The notes below the pieces were generated by a model. It did no database searches. It had not been told where the DNA came from and saw only the letters and a program-made list of their open reading frames with translations. Shown in pieces: positions 1 to 9,011 of a stretch of DNA of 25,245 nucleotides (position 1 is the stretch's first letter; every line of letters begins with the position of its first letter). A program made the translations under genes and the position numbers. The DNA is from Chrysophaeum taylorii (Eukaryota; Sar; Pelagophyceae; Pelagomonadales; Pelagomonadaceae): NCBI GenBank assembly GCA_029834535.1, contig JAQMWT010000601.1:1-25245 (forward strand), in the 5' to 3' direction.

Positions 1-84
1 AACGATTTTTTTATCTTAATGACACTTATGATAAACGGGTAATCGGTTACTATACCAATTTTATTTTTAAAATCACGACAAGTG

Positions 85-410
85 CAGGCCATAAGTTCCC
101 TAGTCCCAACCTCTAACCCCGTAAGTTCACCTGGTCCCCAGTAAGTTCACCTAGTCCCAATCTCTAACCCCAGTAAGTTCGGCGTACCCACTCGTGCTCA
201 CACCCACTCACACCCTCTCCTTGAGCTCGTCGCTCTCACCTCCGCCAATCTAAGCTGCTTTGATCCGCACACGCCGCTACCTTTGAGTTTACTCTAAAAC
301 CCCAGTAAGTTCCCTGGTCCCAGTAGTTCACCTGGTCACTATATTCACCTAGTCCCAATCTCAAACCCCAGTAAGTTCACCTGGTCCCAGTAAGTTCACC
401 TACGTGCGCG
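85..410 (-). repeat. Iteron-like array in H1
   Basis: On the minus strand a GGTGAACTTACTGG-type motif, usually spaced by GGACCA, recurs in two clusters (about 85-190 and 300-405) that flank a roughly 100-bp spacer. Copies vary by one to three bases. The equivalent arrays in H2 and H3 sit at the same place, between the helicase tail and the element's 3' end, so they belong to the element. A binding-site array for an element-encoded protein is possible but inferred. Confidence 0.6.
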
Positions 411-424
411 TGTAGACGCCGGAG

Positions 425-985
425 GGGGCTTATCGGTATTGCGCAGCACGCGTGGGGTAGGGTGGTAGTCGTCGACTCAGAAGAGTATATCCTCTGGGTT
501 GCCGATCGACAGAGAGCCACGTAGAGCTGGACGTGGCAGAAGACGGGCTTGGCAAGAGGACGCCGACCTCGCGGGGCGTCTGGCCCTGGCTCTTGTTGAT
601 CGTTTGGCGTCGGCGGGCTTAAGGGATACAGGTTGGAGGAGCCTCGGTGACACGACACGATCGATCATGTATCTGGTACCGTTGCAATGGCCTTGCGACG
701 GGTCGAGGTTGCGAAGACTTTAAGCTCGCGATCAAAGTCAGCATGCCGTTGGTTGTCAGGAGTCGAAAACTCGACTGTAAAGAGCGAGGCGTCGTCTTCC
801 GACCCAACCTAGTCGGCCGAAAAGAACTCCGACGCCTCGTCTCCGGGAAAAAAGGCCGCGGTCATGCGCGCGTTGTCAGCATCGACAACATCGTTTCGAC
901 GGGGCGTGAGAATGGCGCGCTGAAAGAGCCGCCGCGGGTCGTGGAAATAGTCTGCGAGGTCGCCGTAGACGGCTTGGAGGATCAC
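425..985 (-). pseudogene. PIF1/Helitron helicase C-terminal tail (H1 copy)
   Basis: The three minus-strand frames together give the order of motifs expected at the C-terminal end of PIF1-type (SF1B) helicases of Helitrons: RRAILTPRRNDV-like, then LRNLD..G.CNGTR, then [14 protein letters not shown], then [10 protein letters not shown]. No single frame carries all of them, and stops fall between them, so the copy is dead. Only about 190 codons of a protein that normally exceeds 1000 residues are present; the Rep domain and the Walker A/B part of the helicase are missing. It is nearly identical to the H2 and H3 copies. The call rests on motif recognition, not on a profile search. Confidence 0.65.
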
Positions 986-1078
986 TGTCTGGCTCGCGCG
1001 CCCACCTGATCCTTACCCTAAATCGGGGGACAACAGACAAACAGACAAACATCTGTCGATTAGTAGTAAGGACAAGTG

Positions 1079-1375
1079 CAGGCCAGTAAGTTCACCTACT
1101 CCCAATCTCTAACCCCAGTAAGTTCACGTGGTCGTAACCCACTCGTGCTCACACCCCACTCACCCCACTCTCCTTTGAGCTCGTCGCTCTCACCCCCGCC
1201 AATCCAAGCTGCTTTGATCCGCACGCGCCGCCAACCCTTGAGTTTACTCTAAAAACACCCCAGTAAGTTCACCTGGTCCCAGTTTCAGTTCACCTGGTCA
1301 CTCAGTCCTCACCTAGTCCCAATCTCTAACCCCAGTAAGTTCACCTGGTCCCAGTAAGTTCACCTACAGTGCGCG
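1079..1375 (-). repeat. Iteron-like array in H2
   Basis: This array has the same 14-bp GGTGAACTTACTGG-like motifs as H1, in two clusters (about 1081-1130 and 1259-1370). They surround a spacer with the same AGAGTAAACTCAAGG and AGCAGCTTGGATTGG sequences as in H1 and H3. Conservation of the layout in all three units argues that it is functional or at least ancestral. Confidence 0.6.
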
Positions 1376-1394
1376 TGTAGACGCCGTGAGGGGG

Positions 1395-1955
1395 CTTATC
1401 GGTATTGCGCAGCACGTGTGGGGTAGGGTGGAGTCGTCGACCCAGAAGAGCAAATCCTCGGGGTTGCCGATCGACAGAGAGCCACGTAGAGCTGGACGTG
1501 ACAGAAGACGGGCTTGGGCAAGAGGACGCCGACCTCGCGGGGCGTCTGGCCCTGACTCTTGTTGATCGCTTGGCGTAGGCGGGCCTTACGGGATACAGGT
1601 TGGAGGAGCCTCGGTGACAACGACACGATCGATCACGTATCTGGTACCGTTGCAGTGGCCGTGCGACGGGTCGAGGTTGCGAAGACTTTAAGCTCGCGAT
1701 CAAAGTCAGCATGCCGTTGGTTGTCAGGGAGTTCAGAACTCGACTGTAAAGAGCGAGGCGTCGGCTTCCGACCCAACCTAGTCGGCCGAAAAGAACTCCG
1801 ACGCCCCGTCTTCGGGAAAAAAAGGCCGCGGTCATGCGCGCGTTGTCAGCATCGACAACATCGTTTCGACGGGGCGTGAGAATGGCGCGCTGAAAGAGCC
1901 GCCGCGGGTCGTGGAAACAGTCTGCGAGGTCGCCGCAGACGGCTTGGAGGATCAA
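1395..1955 (-). pseudogene. PIF1/Helitron helicase C-terminal tail (H2 copy)
   Basis: This is a second copy of the tail. Its longest minus-strand frame carries AILTPRRNDVVDADNA and VLNSLTTNGM, which match the block before motif V in PIF1/Helitron helicases. Other frames supply the CNGTR and INKSQGQT blocks. Indels relative to H1 and H3 lie at different places, so the copies decayed independently. After LYVALCR one frame reads [18 protein letters not shown], which resembles the usual end of this helicase family. It is not translatable as one protein. Confidence 0.65.
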
Positions 1956-2002
1956 TGAATGCCTGGCGCGCGGGCCTACATGATCCTTACCCTAAATCGA
2001 GG

Positions 2003-2040
2003 GACAAACAGACAGACAAACAGACAAACGAACAAACATC
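2003..2040. repeat. CAGA/CAAA microsatellite at the H2 5' end
   Basis: Short units of GACAAACA and CAGACAAA are repeated here. The same kind of tract occurs in H1 (1026-1052), in H3 (17405-17428 and 17578-17590) and at 13465-13478, 13801-13819 and 14677-14687. It recurs at or near nearly every module junction in this window. Confidence 0.7.
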
Positions 2041-2068
2041 TGTTGATTAGTAGTTAGGATATAACAAT

Positions 2069-2742
2069 TTGCACCTCTTAAAGGACACATATAACCGAAT
2101 AGTTCTTATTTCTTACGTTGCACGTTTGCACCCTTACGTGTACGTCGTCAATATTTATGACATAAACCAGTTTGATGAGCTGTCGCGTGCGGTTGTTGGT
2201 TTCCAGCCATCCGCTCCATTTGCGCGCAGTTCCAAAGACTTGCAAGAATATACAGCAAGAGTTCGCCGCCGCGCTTGGCTACGCCGACGAACGACATTTA
2301 CTTCAGTTGAACAATTTAGGATCATCACGAGCCGCGACAGACGCAGCTTATACCGTTGCGCGTGTCCCGCTTCGCGTAGGACCGCACCGTTCCGATTGCA
2401 GATCTCTGAATCTGAAAATGACTTCGGAGTTGCTGACTATGCCCCTTGATTTTGATTGGGCCTGCTTCTCCAGGACGACCTCGTTGAAACACTTGGCGTC
2501 CGTCGTGCCACCAGACACAATGGCCTTATTAGTACTCGATCTGCACAACTCTGTGACCAAGGATTTTCACTTGAGCGGCGAAGCTTTGCCGTCCCGCAGA
2601 CCGACCGTTTGATTATTATTTACAAATTGATGAAACCACCCTTCGTCACGTACAAGTTCCGCTGTTAAACACGCGCACGCGTGTCGTAAGATGGGTATCG
2701 ACTGACGATCTCCAAGATCGCACCAAATGGGAACCTCCAGAG
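2069..2742 (+). pseudogene. Decayed gag/protease-side remnant of Gypsy-1
   Basis: Three overlapping frames (about 2069-2449, 2172-2612 and 2456-2668) are each open for 70-146 codons and appear to share one broken coding sequence. A stretch around 2365-2480 reads VPLRVGPHRSDCR and then an acidic segment, which could be the C-terminal half of a retropepsin, but no D-T/S-G active site was found. Position directly upstream of the RT supports a gag/protease origin; sequence evidence alone does not prove it. Confidence 0.35.
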
Positions 2743-3846
2743 GTGCCGTTGATTCCGCCTGCAACAGATGAGCCGGGGACGTCTCACGCTTCTTCTGCTG
2801 CCCCCCCCCCCCGACAACCAAATTTGGACGTTCCGCCAGATCGTGAGCGAGATCGGGAACCGAAGATTAAGAGCGAGCCGAGTGTTCGTGTCAAAGGCGT
2901 GAGGATCAACAAAAGCCACCCGGGAGTGAGACTAAAATATGAGAAGAAGTTTGATGTGCCATGGAAAGATGCGCCGCGTGATGCTGAGGGTGCACCGCTG
3001 CCGCAAACTCCTGAGCATGTCAAGGATGACGAAGCAATGAAAGTTAAAATTCCTACGAAGGAAGAAATCGACAAGGCTGTTCAGTAGCTGGGAATTCCTG
3101 ACAATCCGCACTTAGATGACGATGCGAAACTGATGCTCCGTCACTGTGTGCAATATTCTTGGGCCTTTTTTTACCCGATTATGAGACCTGTGGACTCGCC
3201 TCCTGTGTCTCTACCATTCAAAGACGCGAATCCGCGACCGATTAAGATGACGCCCTACCGATTGACGCCTGCGAAGCTCGATTGTCTCCGCAAGCAGATC
3301 AGCGAGTGGTGCCGGGATGGAGTCATTCGTCCGGCCAACTCACCTTGGGGCTGTCCTGTGTTGATGCTTCCGAAGAAAGGAGCTGAGATTGGAACGTCAA
3401 ACGCGTTCCGTGCTGCAGTTGACTTACGTCAGCTCAACGATCAATTGGTCAATGACAGTTGGCCGAACATTCGACAAGATGATGTTTTAGCTTTTCTCGC
3501 CATGCGACGATGGCGGACATGCATTGATATTAGATGGGGATATCACAACCTTCGTCTGGATCCGGCAGCGCAAGACGCTGTCACGATGGTTAGCCCACTT
3601 GGCGCTCATAGTTTCTTGCGATCACCTTTAGGTGTGAAGACGGCCGGAGCTCTTTTCTGCAAGCAAATGGCGAGCGACCTTTCGAAATGGATGTATCGAG
3701 ACCTGGTTGCGTTTGTTGACGATATTATGATGGGATCCGACGATCTTCATCGACATTTGCAAGTTTTGATCGAAGTGATGTGTCATTTGGCCAGAGAGGG
3801 TACAGCGGTCGAACAGCGAAGTTCCACCTTCTCAAAAATGATATAG
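2743..3846 (+). pseudogene. Gypsy-1 Pol: linker and reverse transcriptase palm
   Basis: This frame is open except for TAG at 3085-3087. A proline-rich, charged linker (about 2743-3080) leads into a gypsy RT. The RT has GVIRPANSPWGCPVLMLPKK (fingers, about 3328-3387), the first catalytic Asp in TCIDIRWGY (about 3529-3555), SPLGVKTAGALF, and the second catalytic pair as FVDD at 3712-3723 in place of the usual YVDD/FLDD. RT copies the element RNA into DNA inside virus-like particles. The frame is lost by a shift near 3795, after which the same protein continues one frame over. Beyond about 3800 this reading is an artefact. Confidence 0.85.
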
Positions 3847-4634
3847 AATTTCTGGGACACATTTCGACCCCAGAAGGCTTGAAGCCGAATCCGAAGACGC
3901 TGGAAGCACTGCAGAAGATGCCGATTCCATGTACTTTGCCGAATACTTCCCCGAAGACCCAGATACGCTCTTTCATCGGCATGAGTAATTACTGCCGGCG
4001 ATATGTGAAGGGCTACTCGAAGATCGTGGAACCGCTGAGACGATTATGCCTCAAAGGCGTAAAGTTCGAATGGACGCCCGAGTGTCAGAAAGCTTGGGAT
4101 ACGATTATTGAAGCTCTGGTTGATTCCCGAGGAGTCTACCACCCCGATTGTGATCTGCCTTTTCAGATCCGATCCGATGCTTCCAAGGATGGACTTGGAG
4201 CATATCTCTTCCAGATTGTCGAAGTCAAGGACGATGCCGGAAGGGTGACTCGAGAAGAACGAGTGATTGAATATTGGAGCCGAGCTGTGCCGAAGGAGAT
4301 GCGGAATTATGAGCCCCGTCGGCTAGAGCTGCTGGCAGTTATACTTTCTCTAGAGCACTTTCGAGCATACATCGAAGGGCACCGGACTGTTTTGGAGACC
4401 GATCACCGAAATTTGACGTTTTTACGCAAGGCGACGCACTCGTCTGGGCAGCTTGCTCGTTGGGCGATGCGCCTCGCCAATTTTGACCCTGAACTTGGTT
4501 ACAAGCCGGGAAAGTCACCGGGAATGAGTATCCCTGACTGTCTCTCCCGCAATCCGATAGATCATGTCATCGAGACTGACGAGTTTGGAGAACCTTTGAA
4601 CCACGCGTATTTGGTGTTCCAAGAGCTTCCCTGA
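3780..4634 (+). pseudogene. Gypsy-1 Pol: RT thumb/connection and RNase H
   Basis: This continues the RT after the frameshift. It has KFHLLKNDIEFLGHIS (RT thumb), SFIGMSNYCRRYVKGYS and the connection. An RNase H domain follows with its acidic residues visible: Asp in SDASKDGLGAY (about 4173), Glu in RRLELLAV (about 4318) and Asp in ETDHRNL (about 4398). The end, DCLSRNP, is the usual C-terminal tail of gypsy RNase H. RNase H removes the RNA strand during reverse transcription. The frame stops at TGA 4632-4634, but the same frame stays open beyond it into the integrase, so this is a single nonsense change in one polyprotein. Confidence 0.88.
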
Positions 4635-6316
4635 CCTGTTGATGACCGAGGAATTCCCGCCTCCGGCTGCCACTTCACAACGTCGTTCGTTACGACCGAA
4701 CTGCCGGAAGACGAGGAAGAAGATCCTGAAAAGGATCCGATGAGATTGGCTACGTCTCACGCTACGAGACAACGTCGGAAGGACCGTGCGCGCGATGAGC
4801 CGCAGGTCTTCAAGGACGCAGCCGCTTACAAAGATTATATCGATAAGATACCCGATAATATGACGCTCGCCGAAATCGCACATGAGCAAGAATCTGATGC
4901 TACTTGCGAGGATGTTCGCTACCGAATGGCCCAAGGTCAGACGCCGCGACGTTCCCGAGCGAACGAACGATACGAAGTTGTTAAAGACATTCTTTACCGT
5001 ATTTCTGCTGATTTGCACCCGATGATTGTGGCCTCTGCTACGTTGCGCAAGCGTATTATTCGACTCTACCATGACACTCCGGTTAACGGTGGTCATATGG
5101 GACGTCACAGTACTGTCCAGGCTATCCAAGAACGATTTTGGTGGCCCCACATGTCGAACGAAGTTGGAGTCTTCATTGCTGAATGTTTAGTATGCCAGAA
5201 AGCTCATACACCTGAGCCGAAACGAGCTGGACTCTTCCAACAGCCTGTCTACGATGGCGATGGTGCTGTTCTATGCATGGATTTATTGGACCATTGTCCA
5301 GCGCTGGTCCCGATACGTATCTTCTAGTATTTTTTGATCCGTTCTCGCACTTCTTGATTTTGGATGTTTTGAACGACAAGACTGCTGAATCCATTCTGGT
5401 GTCATTTGTCATTAACATCCTCCTCAAGGGCTACTTGCCCCAGATGATTCGTACCGACAACGGTAAAGAGTTCGTATGCATGGATTTATTTGGACCATTG
5501 TGTGTCAGCGCTGGTCCCGAGACGTATCTTCTAGTATTTTTTGATCCGTTCTCGCACTTCTTGATTTTGGGTGTTTTGAACGACGAGACTGCCGAATCCA
5601 TTCAGGAGTCATTCGTCATTAACATCATCCTCAAGGGCTACTTGCCCCAGATGATTCGTACCGACAACGATAAATAGTTCGTGAACAAGTTGATGCGCGA
5701 GTTTTGCCATCTCTTCAACACACGATACCAAACTACGATCCCCTTTCATGCCCAGTCGAACCCGGCTGAGCGTGTAAACCGATTTATCAAGGCCTTCCTC
5801 CGTGCTTGCCTTCAGGGCCGGAACATCACGGATTGGCCCGACTTTGCTCATTATATTGCGCTTTGTTACAACCGCAAGTTTATTCCAGGCACGCAGATTT
5901 CTCCCTTTATGCTGCGCCTGAACCGTCAGCCGATGCTGCCGACTGACTACACGCTTGTGGACTTTGATACACGATTGTTGCCGAAGACTCGCTCTGATGC
6001 AGTCGCCGAAGCTCGTGAACGATTGAAGTATTATACGAAGATCGTCCGCGAGGCTCGTGATGAAGCTTTAAAGAAACAACGATTGGCCTACAATGCCGAT
6101 CATGTCGATGTTGAATACAAGGAAGGATCGCAATTTTTGCTCTACATTCCGCTCCTTCAGAACAAGCTTCGACCGGAATGGCGAGGACCGTTCATTATCA
6201 AGGAACGCCTTTTCCCGGTCACCTATAGGGTTGAGTCTCTCGACTCTCCACCCGAAGAACGACGTGTTCATATTAGTCGGATCACGCCTGTGATGGTACC
6301 TACCTCCGATCGTTGA
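4635..6316 (+). pseudogene. Gypsy-1 Pol: integrase
   Basis: The frame after the TGA carries the integrase HHCC zinc domain: LYHDTPVNGGHMGRH (about 5068-5112) and CLVCQK (about 5184-5201). The catalytic core follows in another frame, with Asp in MDLFGPL, Asp in RTDN (about 5659) and Glu in NPAERVNR (about 5760), so the DDE residues are all represented. The core is interrupted by a 203-bp internal duplication (5272-5681), a frameshift near 5290 and TAG at 5675-5677. After the core come an LPTDY-type linker and a basic, SH3-like C-terminal part with RPEWRGPFIIKERL and HISRITPV. Integrase would insert the DNA copy into the genome; this copy cannot make it whole. Confidence 0.85.
5272..5681 (+). 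repeat. Tandem duplication inside the integrase core
   Basis: Copy 1 is 5272-5474 and copy 2 is 5475-5681. Both begin TATGCATGGATTTATT and end ...TTCG, and they differ by scattered substitutions and a few short indels. Each copy contains the first catalytic Asp and the RTDN Asp, so the core is doubled. Copy 1 lost one T in the TTATTTGG run, which shifts its frame. Copy 2 keeps the frame but has GAG changed to TAG after the TDN motif. Confidence 0.9.
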
Positions 6317-6785
6317 TCAAACCATCCGCAAACCCGAAGAAACCTTCCGTGATGATTATCAGCACGGTAAGTTTGTTGTTTTCCGGATTCCTGGCCGGAA
6401 GCGCTCTGATTGGCGCAAGAAGACTTATGTTGCCGAAGTTTACGAGCCTTACGATTACCAGAATGATCGTGGTGTTGCTCTACATTTCTATTCTGATTTG
6501 GGTCCGAACGATGATGTCGCTTATTTCAAGCCGACCTCTCACCTTTCGCACCGCAAACTCAAGCCCGAGTTCAAGGACGTTGACGGTCGCAGTTTCACCG
6601 ACAAGTCCAAGATCTCATCCAGCACGACTCCTTGTGTCACGGATTTCGCTCCGCACAAGATTGATGTGTTGGTCCCCAAGTTTACTTTATGCAGTGGTCG
6701 AGTTCCCGAACCGATCATCACCCGAGTTTACAAGAAGATTCGTTCACGAGATGCTCGTAAGGCGAAGCCGCGCTCCTCGCGCTAG
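6300..6785 (+). pseudogene. Gypsy-1 C-terminal extension (unknown domain)
   Basis: One frame over from the integrase end, about 160 codons are open up to TAG at 6783. The product includes FVVFRIPGRKRSDWRKK, YVAEVYEPYDYQNDRG, LHFYSDLGPNDDVAYFKP and IDVLVPKFTLCSGRVPEP. The composition looks coding, and it directly abuts the integrase. It could be an extended integrase tail or a small separate protein reached by frameshifting. I do not recognise it as a chromodomain, envelope or dUTPase. No start codon is needed if it is read as part of Pol. Confidence 0.5.
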
Positions 6786-7113
6786 CCGCTCGCTGGGGCA
6801 GCTCGAATTCTTACCAGGGGAGTCCTGTGGCGGCAACTCCCGCCTCCTAAGGCTTACCCCTCATTTAGCCCCCCCCCCCCTATCAGGGGCACCCTACTCC
6901 GCTCCGATGATGTCAGTTTTCTCTATGACATCATCTTCCCTGATTTCTGTGATTCAAGTGTTCTTAATCATAAAGCAACAGCCGATCCTCAAGTTGTGAG
7001 GACCAGGCACGGAAGTTGTTTGTGGTTATGTGGCAAGAGAACGGCCTTCCTCGTCCAGTGACTCCATCAAGGGCACGGACGCGAGCCAGGATTCGAAGGC
7101 GCGCCAGGTAGGC
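6786..7113. other. Non-coding junction between Gypsy-1 and Copia-1
   Basis: This is 328 bp with no credible coding frame. It has a C-run at 6871-6883, a CRE-like hairpin (6906-6935) and the point where plus-strand Gypsy-1 gives way to minus-strand Copia-1. It may hold the remains of the Gypsy-1 3' LTR, but no matching 5' LTR is present in the window to prove that. Confidence 0.5.
6906..6935. promoter_or_regulatory. Perfect 10-bp inverted repeat with CRE-like arms
   Basis: GATGATGTCA (6906-6915) and TGACATCATC (6926-6935) are exact reverse complements around a 10-nt loop. Each arm carries TGATGTCA/TGACATCA, close to the CRE/ATF-type bZIP site TGACGTCA. It could be a paired factor site in an LTR or an RNA hairpin near a 3' end. 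The structure is certain; a function is not shown. Confidence 0.45.
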
Positions 7114-8040
7114 CTAAATTCCCCTAACGCCACCGATATAACGAAGGGTATGGGATAAGGCGTGCCAGTGGGGTTTACCAGGATTGTCTGTGAAACGCGC
7201 ACACTGATTGACGTTCCAAGTGATATCAGGGCGTTCCATAACAGAAATAAACAAGACACAACCGACAATACGACGAAAAGGGATGCGTGCCATGAAGACC
7301 TGATCGGGGGAGCCAGGTGCAGGACAATCTGCCGCTGAAAGACGAAGACCTTTGGGAGCGGGAGTCAATTCGGGTTTACTGTTGATAAAGCGATGTTCGG
7401 TGAGAATTTCGCGAATAGCATGGGATTGGTCGATAGCGAGCGTGCGACGTGCGCGATCACGCGTAATGCGGAGACCAACGTAAGTGTGAAGATCGAGTTC
7501 GTTGACATCAGTGAAGGCTTTGAAACGCAGAAAGAAAGCTTGGTAATGGCCAAGGCAATGACGAGGGTGCGCCACAAGAAGATCATCAACGACAAGAACA
7601 AGACGCAGAACGACAGTGGAATTAAGCAAGAGCTTGTAACTGCAAGTGTCACCAGATCCGCGGACGAAGCCACAATCGTTTGACAAGGAAGCGTTCCAAA
7701 TAAAGCCACCAATTGCGACAAGCTTGCTTGCAACCATACCAAGAGCGACGGTGTTTGTAAACGATTTTGGCGCCATCTGTGGGTTGGCGAGGAGCATAGC
7801 CTTCGGGGGGGCAGATATAGATGTCTTCGTCAATGGGGGCTTGGATAAAAGCGGAGCTGACATCCAACTTGTGCAAATCCCAGTCATGAACAGCAACGAA
7901 GGTGAGAAAGAACCGAAGAGTGACAATGTTGGCGACCGGAGAATACGTATCGTGATAATCAATGCCGTGAACCTGGGTGTAACCGCGGACAACGAGACGA
8001 GCTTTGTACGATTTGAAGCGGCCAGATTCATACTTCTTGC
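7114..8040 (-). pseudogene. Copia-1 reverse transcriptase (RVT_2 type)
   Basis: After a frameshift near 8035 the minus strand reads YKARLVVRGYTQVHGIDY and TYSPVANIVTLRFF, then HKLDVSSAFIQAPIDEDIY with the first catalytic Asp. A second shift near 7683 follows the QACRNWWLYLERFLV block. The last frame has VVDDLLVAH (the YVDD box) and MERPDITWNVNQCARF, and ends at LRYIGG. These are the standard copia RT blocks in order. The final stop is at 7114-7116. The frameshifts could be mutations or assembly indels. Confidence 0.85.
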
Positions 8041-9011
8041 GGAGGACCGACCCACTTTAAAGTGCAGATGTTGCCAGAAAAAGTAGAAGGAACGCGAACG
8101 ACATCCCAGCAACCGAGCTGACCGAAAGAATGAAATTCTTTGGCGATGGCTTGTAACCAACCAGGGCGTTCAGGATTTGTATGAGCTACAGCTTCGCGTA
8201 AATGAGTGGAAGTGATAGCACCGTCACCAATGTAAGAATATTGTGAAGTTTCTTCGGAAGCAGAGTAATGGGCTTTGACAAATTGGGGATCAAGAAGGGT
8301 ATGGGCTAGACAAAGGGGAAGGAAGACATAATGAACTAACAAACGAAAGCTAGAATAAGTAACATGCAGGGAGTGACAGGAGGAAACAGAATCGACAGTG
8401 CGTTGTGGACAAACGCCAGAATTTGAGTTCAAGGTTTCGCGAGTAGGTTCTGTTTCAGCATAATGTGCGCTTTGGTCGACTTTGCGCGGTCGGCTCCGTT
8501 TGGCTCGACGTGATGGTGCACTTTTCGCATTGTTCGCTGATGGTTGTGGTATTGTTTCTGGGGTGATCAGTCCCGATAAGGCCGGCTCCTGAGCATCAAA
8601 AACAGGAGACAAGGGAGCAACAGCGGAGGACAAACGAGGGTCATAGTAGAACAAATCCGGGAAACGAGAATCCACAAAGGGAGGAGGAAGGGGTTGGGAG
8701 GACAGGGACTTACGCATAGCAAAATTCTCGTCGAAAACGACATTGATGGAATTGTGAATGACGGGACCGGTGGCGCGTCGAAGAAGGATACGACAACCAG
8801 GACCAGCACATGAATACCCAATGAAGATGCCAGTAATAGCTTTGGTAGGCCATTTGTCGCCACTGAGAATAGCGGCAGGGCAGCCCCAATCACGAAGAAA
8901 ATCGACGCGGGGCAAGGTTTCGTGAAGCATTTCATATGGCGTCAGGTAACCAGGGTTGGAGGCGTTTGGCACCCGCTCGGATATGAAGTCAGCCGTTTCC
9001 ATGGCCCAACG
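8028..9011 (-). pseudogene. Copia-1 integrase C-terminal region and RT entry
   Basis: This is in the same frame as the upstream Gag-protease-integrase frame, separated only by TAG at 9012-9014. It begins with NPGYLTPYEMLHETLPRVDF, the copia integrase block (usually ...TPYELWTGKKP...). It continues with GIFIGYSCAGPGCRIL (usually IFVGYS..KGYR), a low-complexity Ser/Pro linker, and RPGWLQAIAKEFHSF, which opens the RT domain. The frame is lost at 8028, where the protein continues in another frame. Confidence 0.82.

Larger units (their letters stand above)
79..1072 (-). mobile_element. Rolling-circle (Helitron/Helentron-like) unit H1
   Basis: This is a 994-bp unit read on the minus strand, beginning TCCTTACTACTAATCG at 1072 and ending CACTTG at 79. 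Its start is fused directly to the end of unit H2, so the two lie head to tail. It contains, in order, a TTTGTC/CTGT-rich microsatellite, a decayed PIF1 helicase C-terminal tail and an array of GGTGAACTTACTGG-like motifs. The same ends recur in H2 and H3, which defines the boundaries. The 5' TC is typical of Helitrons. The 3' end lacks the canonical CTRR, so a Helentron/Helitron2-type or non-canonical family fits better. The 78 bases beyond it are AT-rich and hold nothing I recognise. Confidence 0.65.
1073..2059 (-). mobile_element. Rolling-circle (Helitron/Helentron-like) unit H2
   Basis: This 987-bp unit on the minus strand runs from TCCTAACTACTAATC at 2059 to CACTTG at 1073 and is followed without a gap by H1. 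Its content and order match H1: microsatellite, PIF1 tail, iteron-like array. The outer flanks of the pair are ...TTATA before H2 and TCGTGATTTT after H1. A TC therefore follows the end of the dimer, as it does after H3. A head-to-tail dimer with a perfect junction is what rolling-circle transposition of a concatemer would leave. Confidence 0.65.
2060..7000 (+). mobile_element. Ty3/gypsy-type LTR retrotransposon, Gypsy-1 (defective)
   Basis: The order reverse transcriptase, RNase H, integrase identifies a Ty3/gypsy (Metaviridae-type) element. The left end is unresolved: coding remnants begin soon after unit H2, and no LTR or primer-binding site is visible. The right end is also unresolved and is followed by Copia-1 in the opposite orientation. 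In-frame stops at 3085 (TAG), 4632 (TGA) and 5675 (TAG), plus frameshifts near 3795, 5290 and 6300, make it non-functional as read. Codon use and GC are moderate, unlike GC-rich Copia-3. Confidence 0.85.

Noticed and set aside
85..410. CRISPR array or telomere-like repeats
   Set aside because: The motif is short, partly degenerate, lacks regular unique spacers, and occurs at the same place in three transposon units.
3712..3723. FVDD in Gypsy-1 as a mutated RT active site
   Set aside because: Variation at the first position of the YxDD box (Y or F) is normal in gypsy RTs, and both Asp residues are present.
7393..8086. Plus-strand frames under the Copia-1 RT
   Set aside because: They are shadows of the minus-strand RT, which carries the recognisable blocks.
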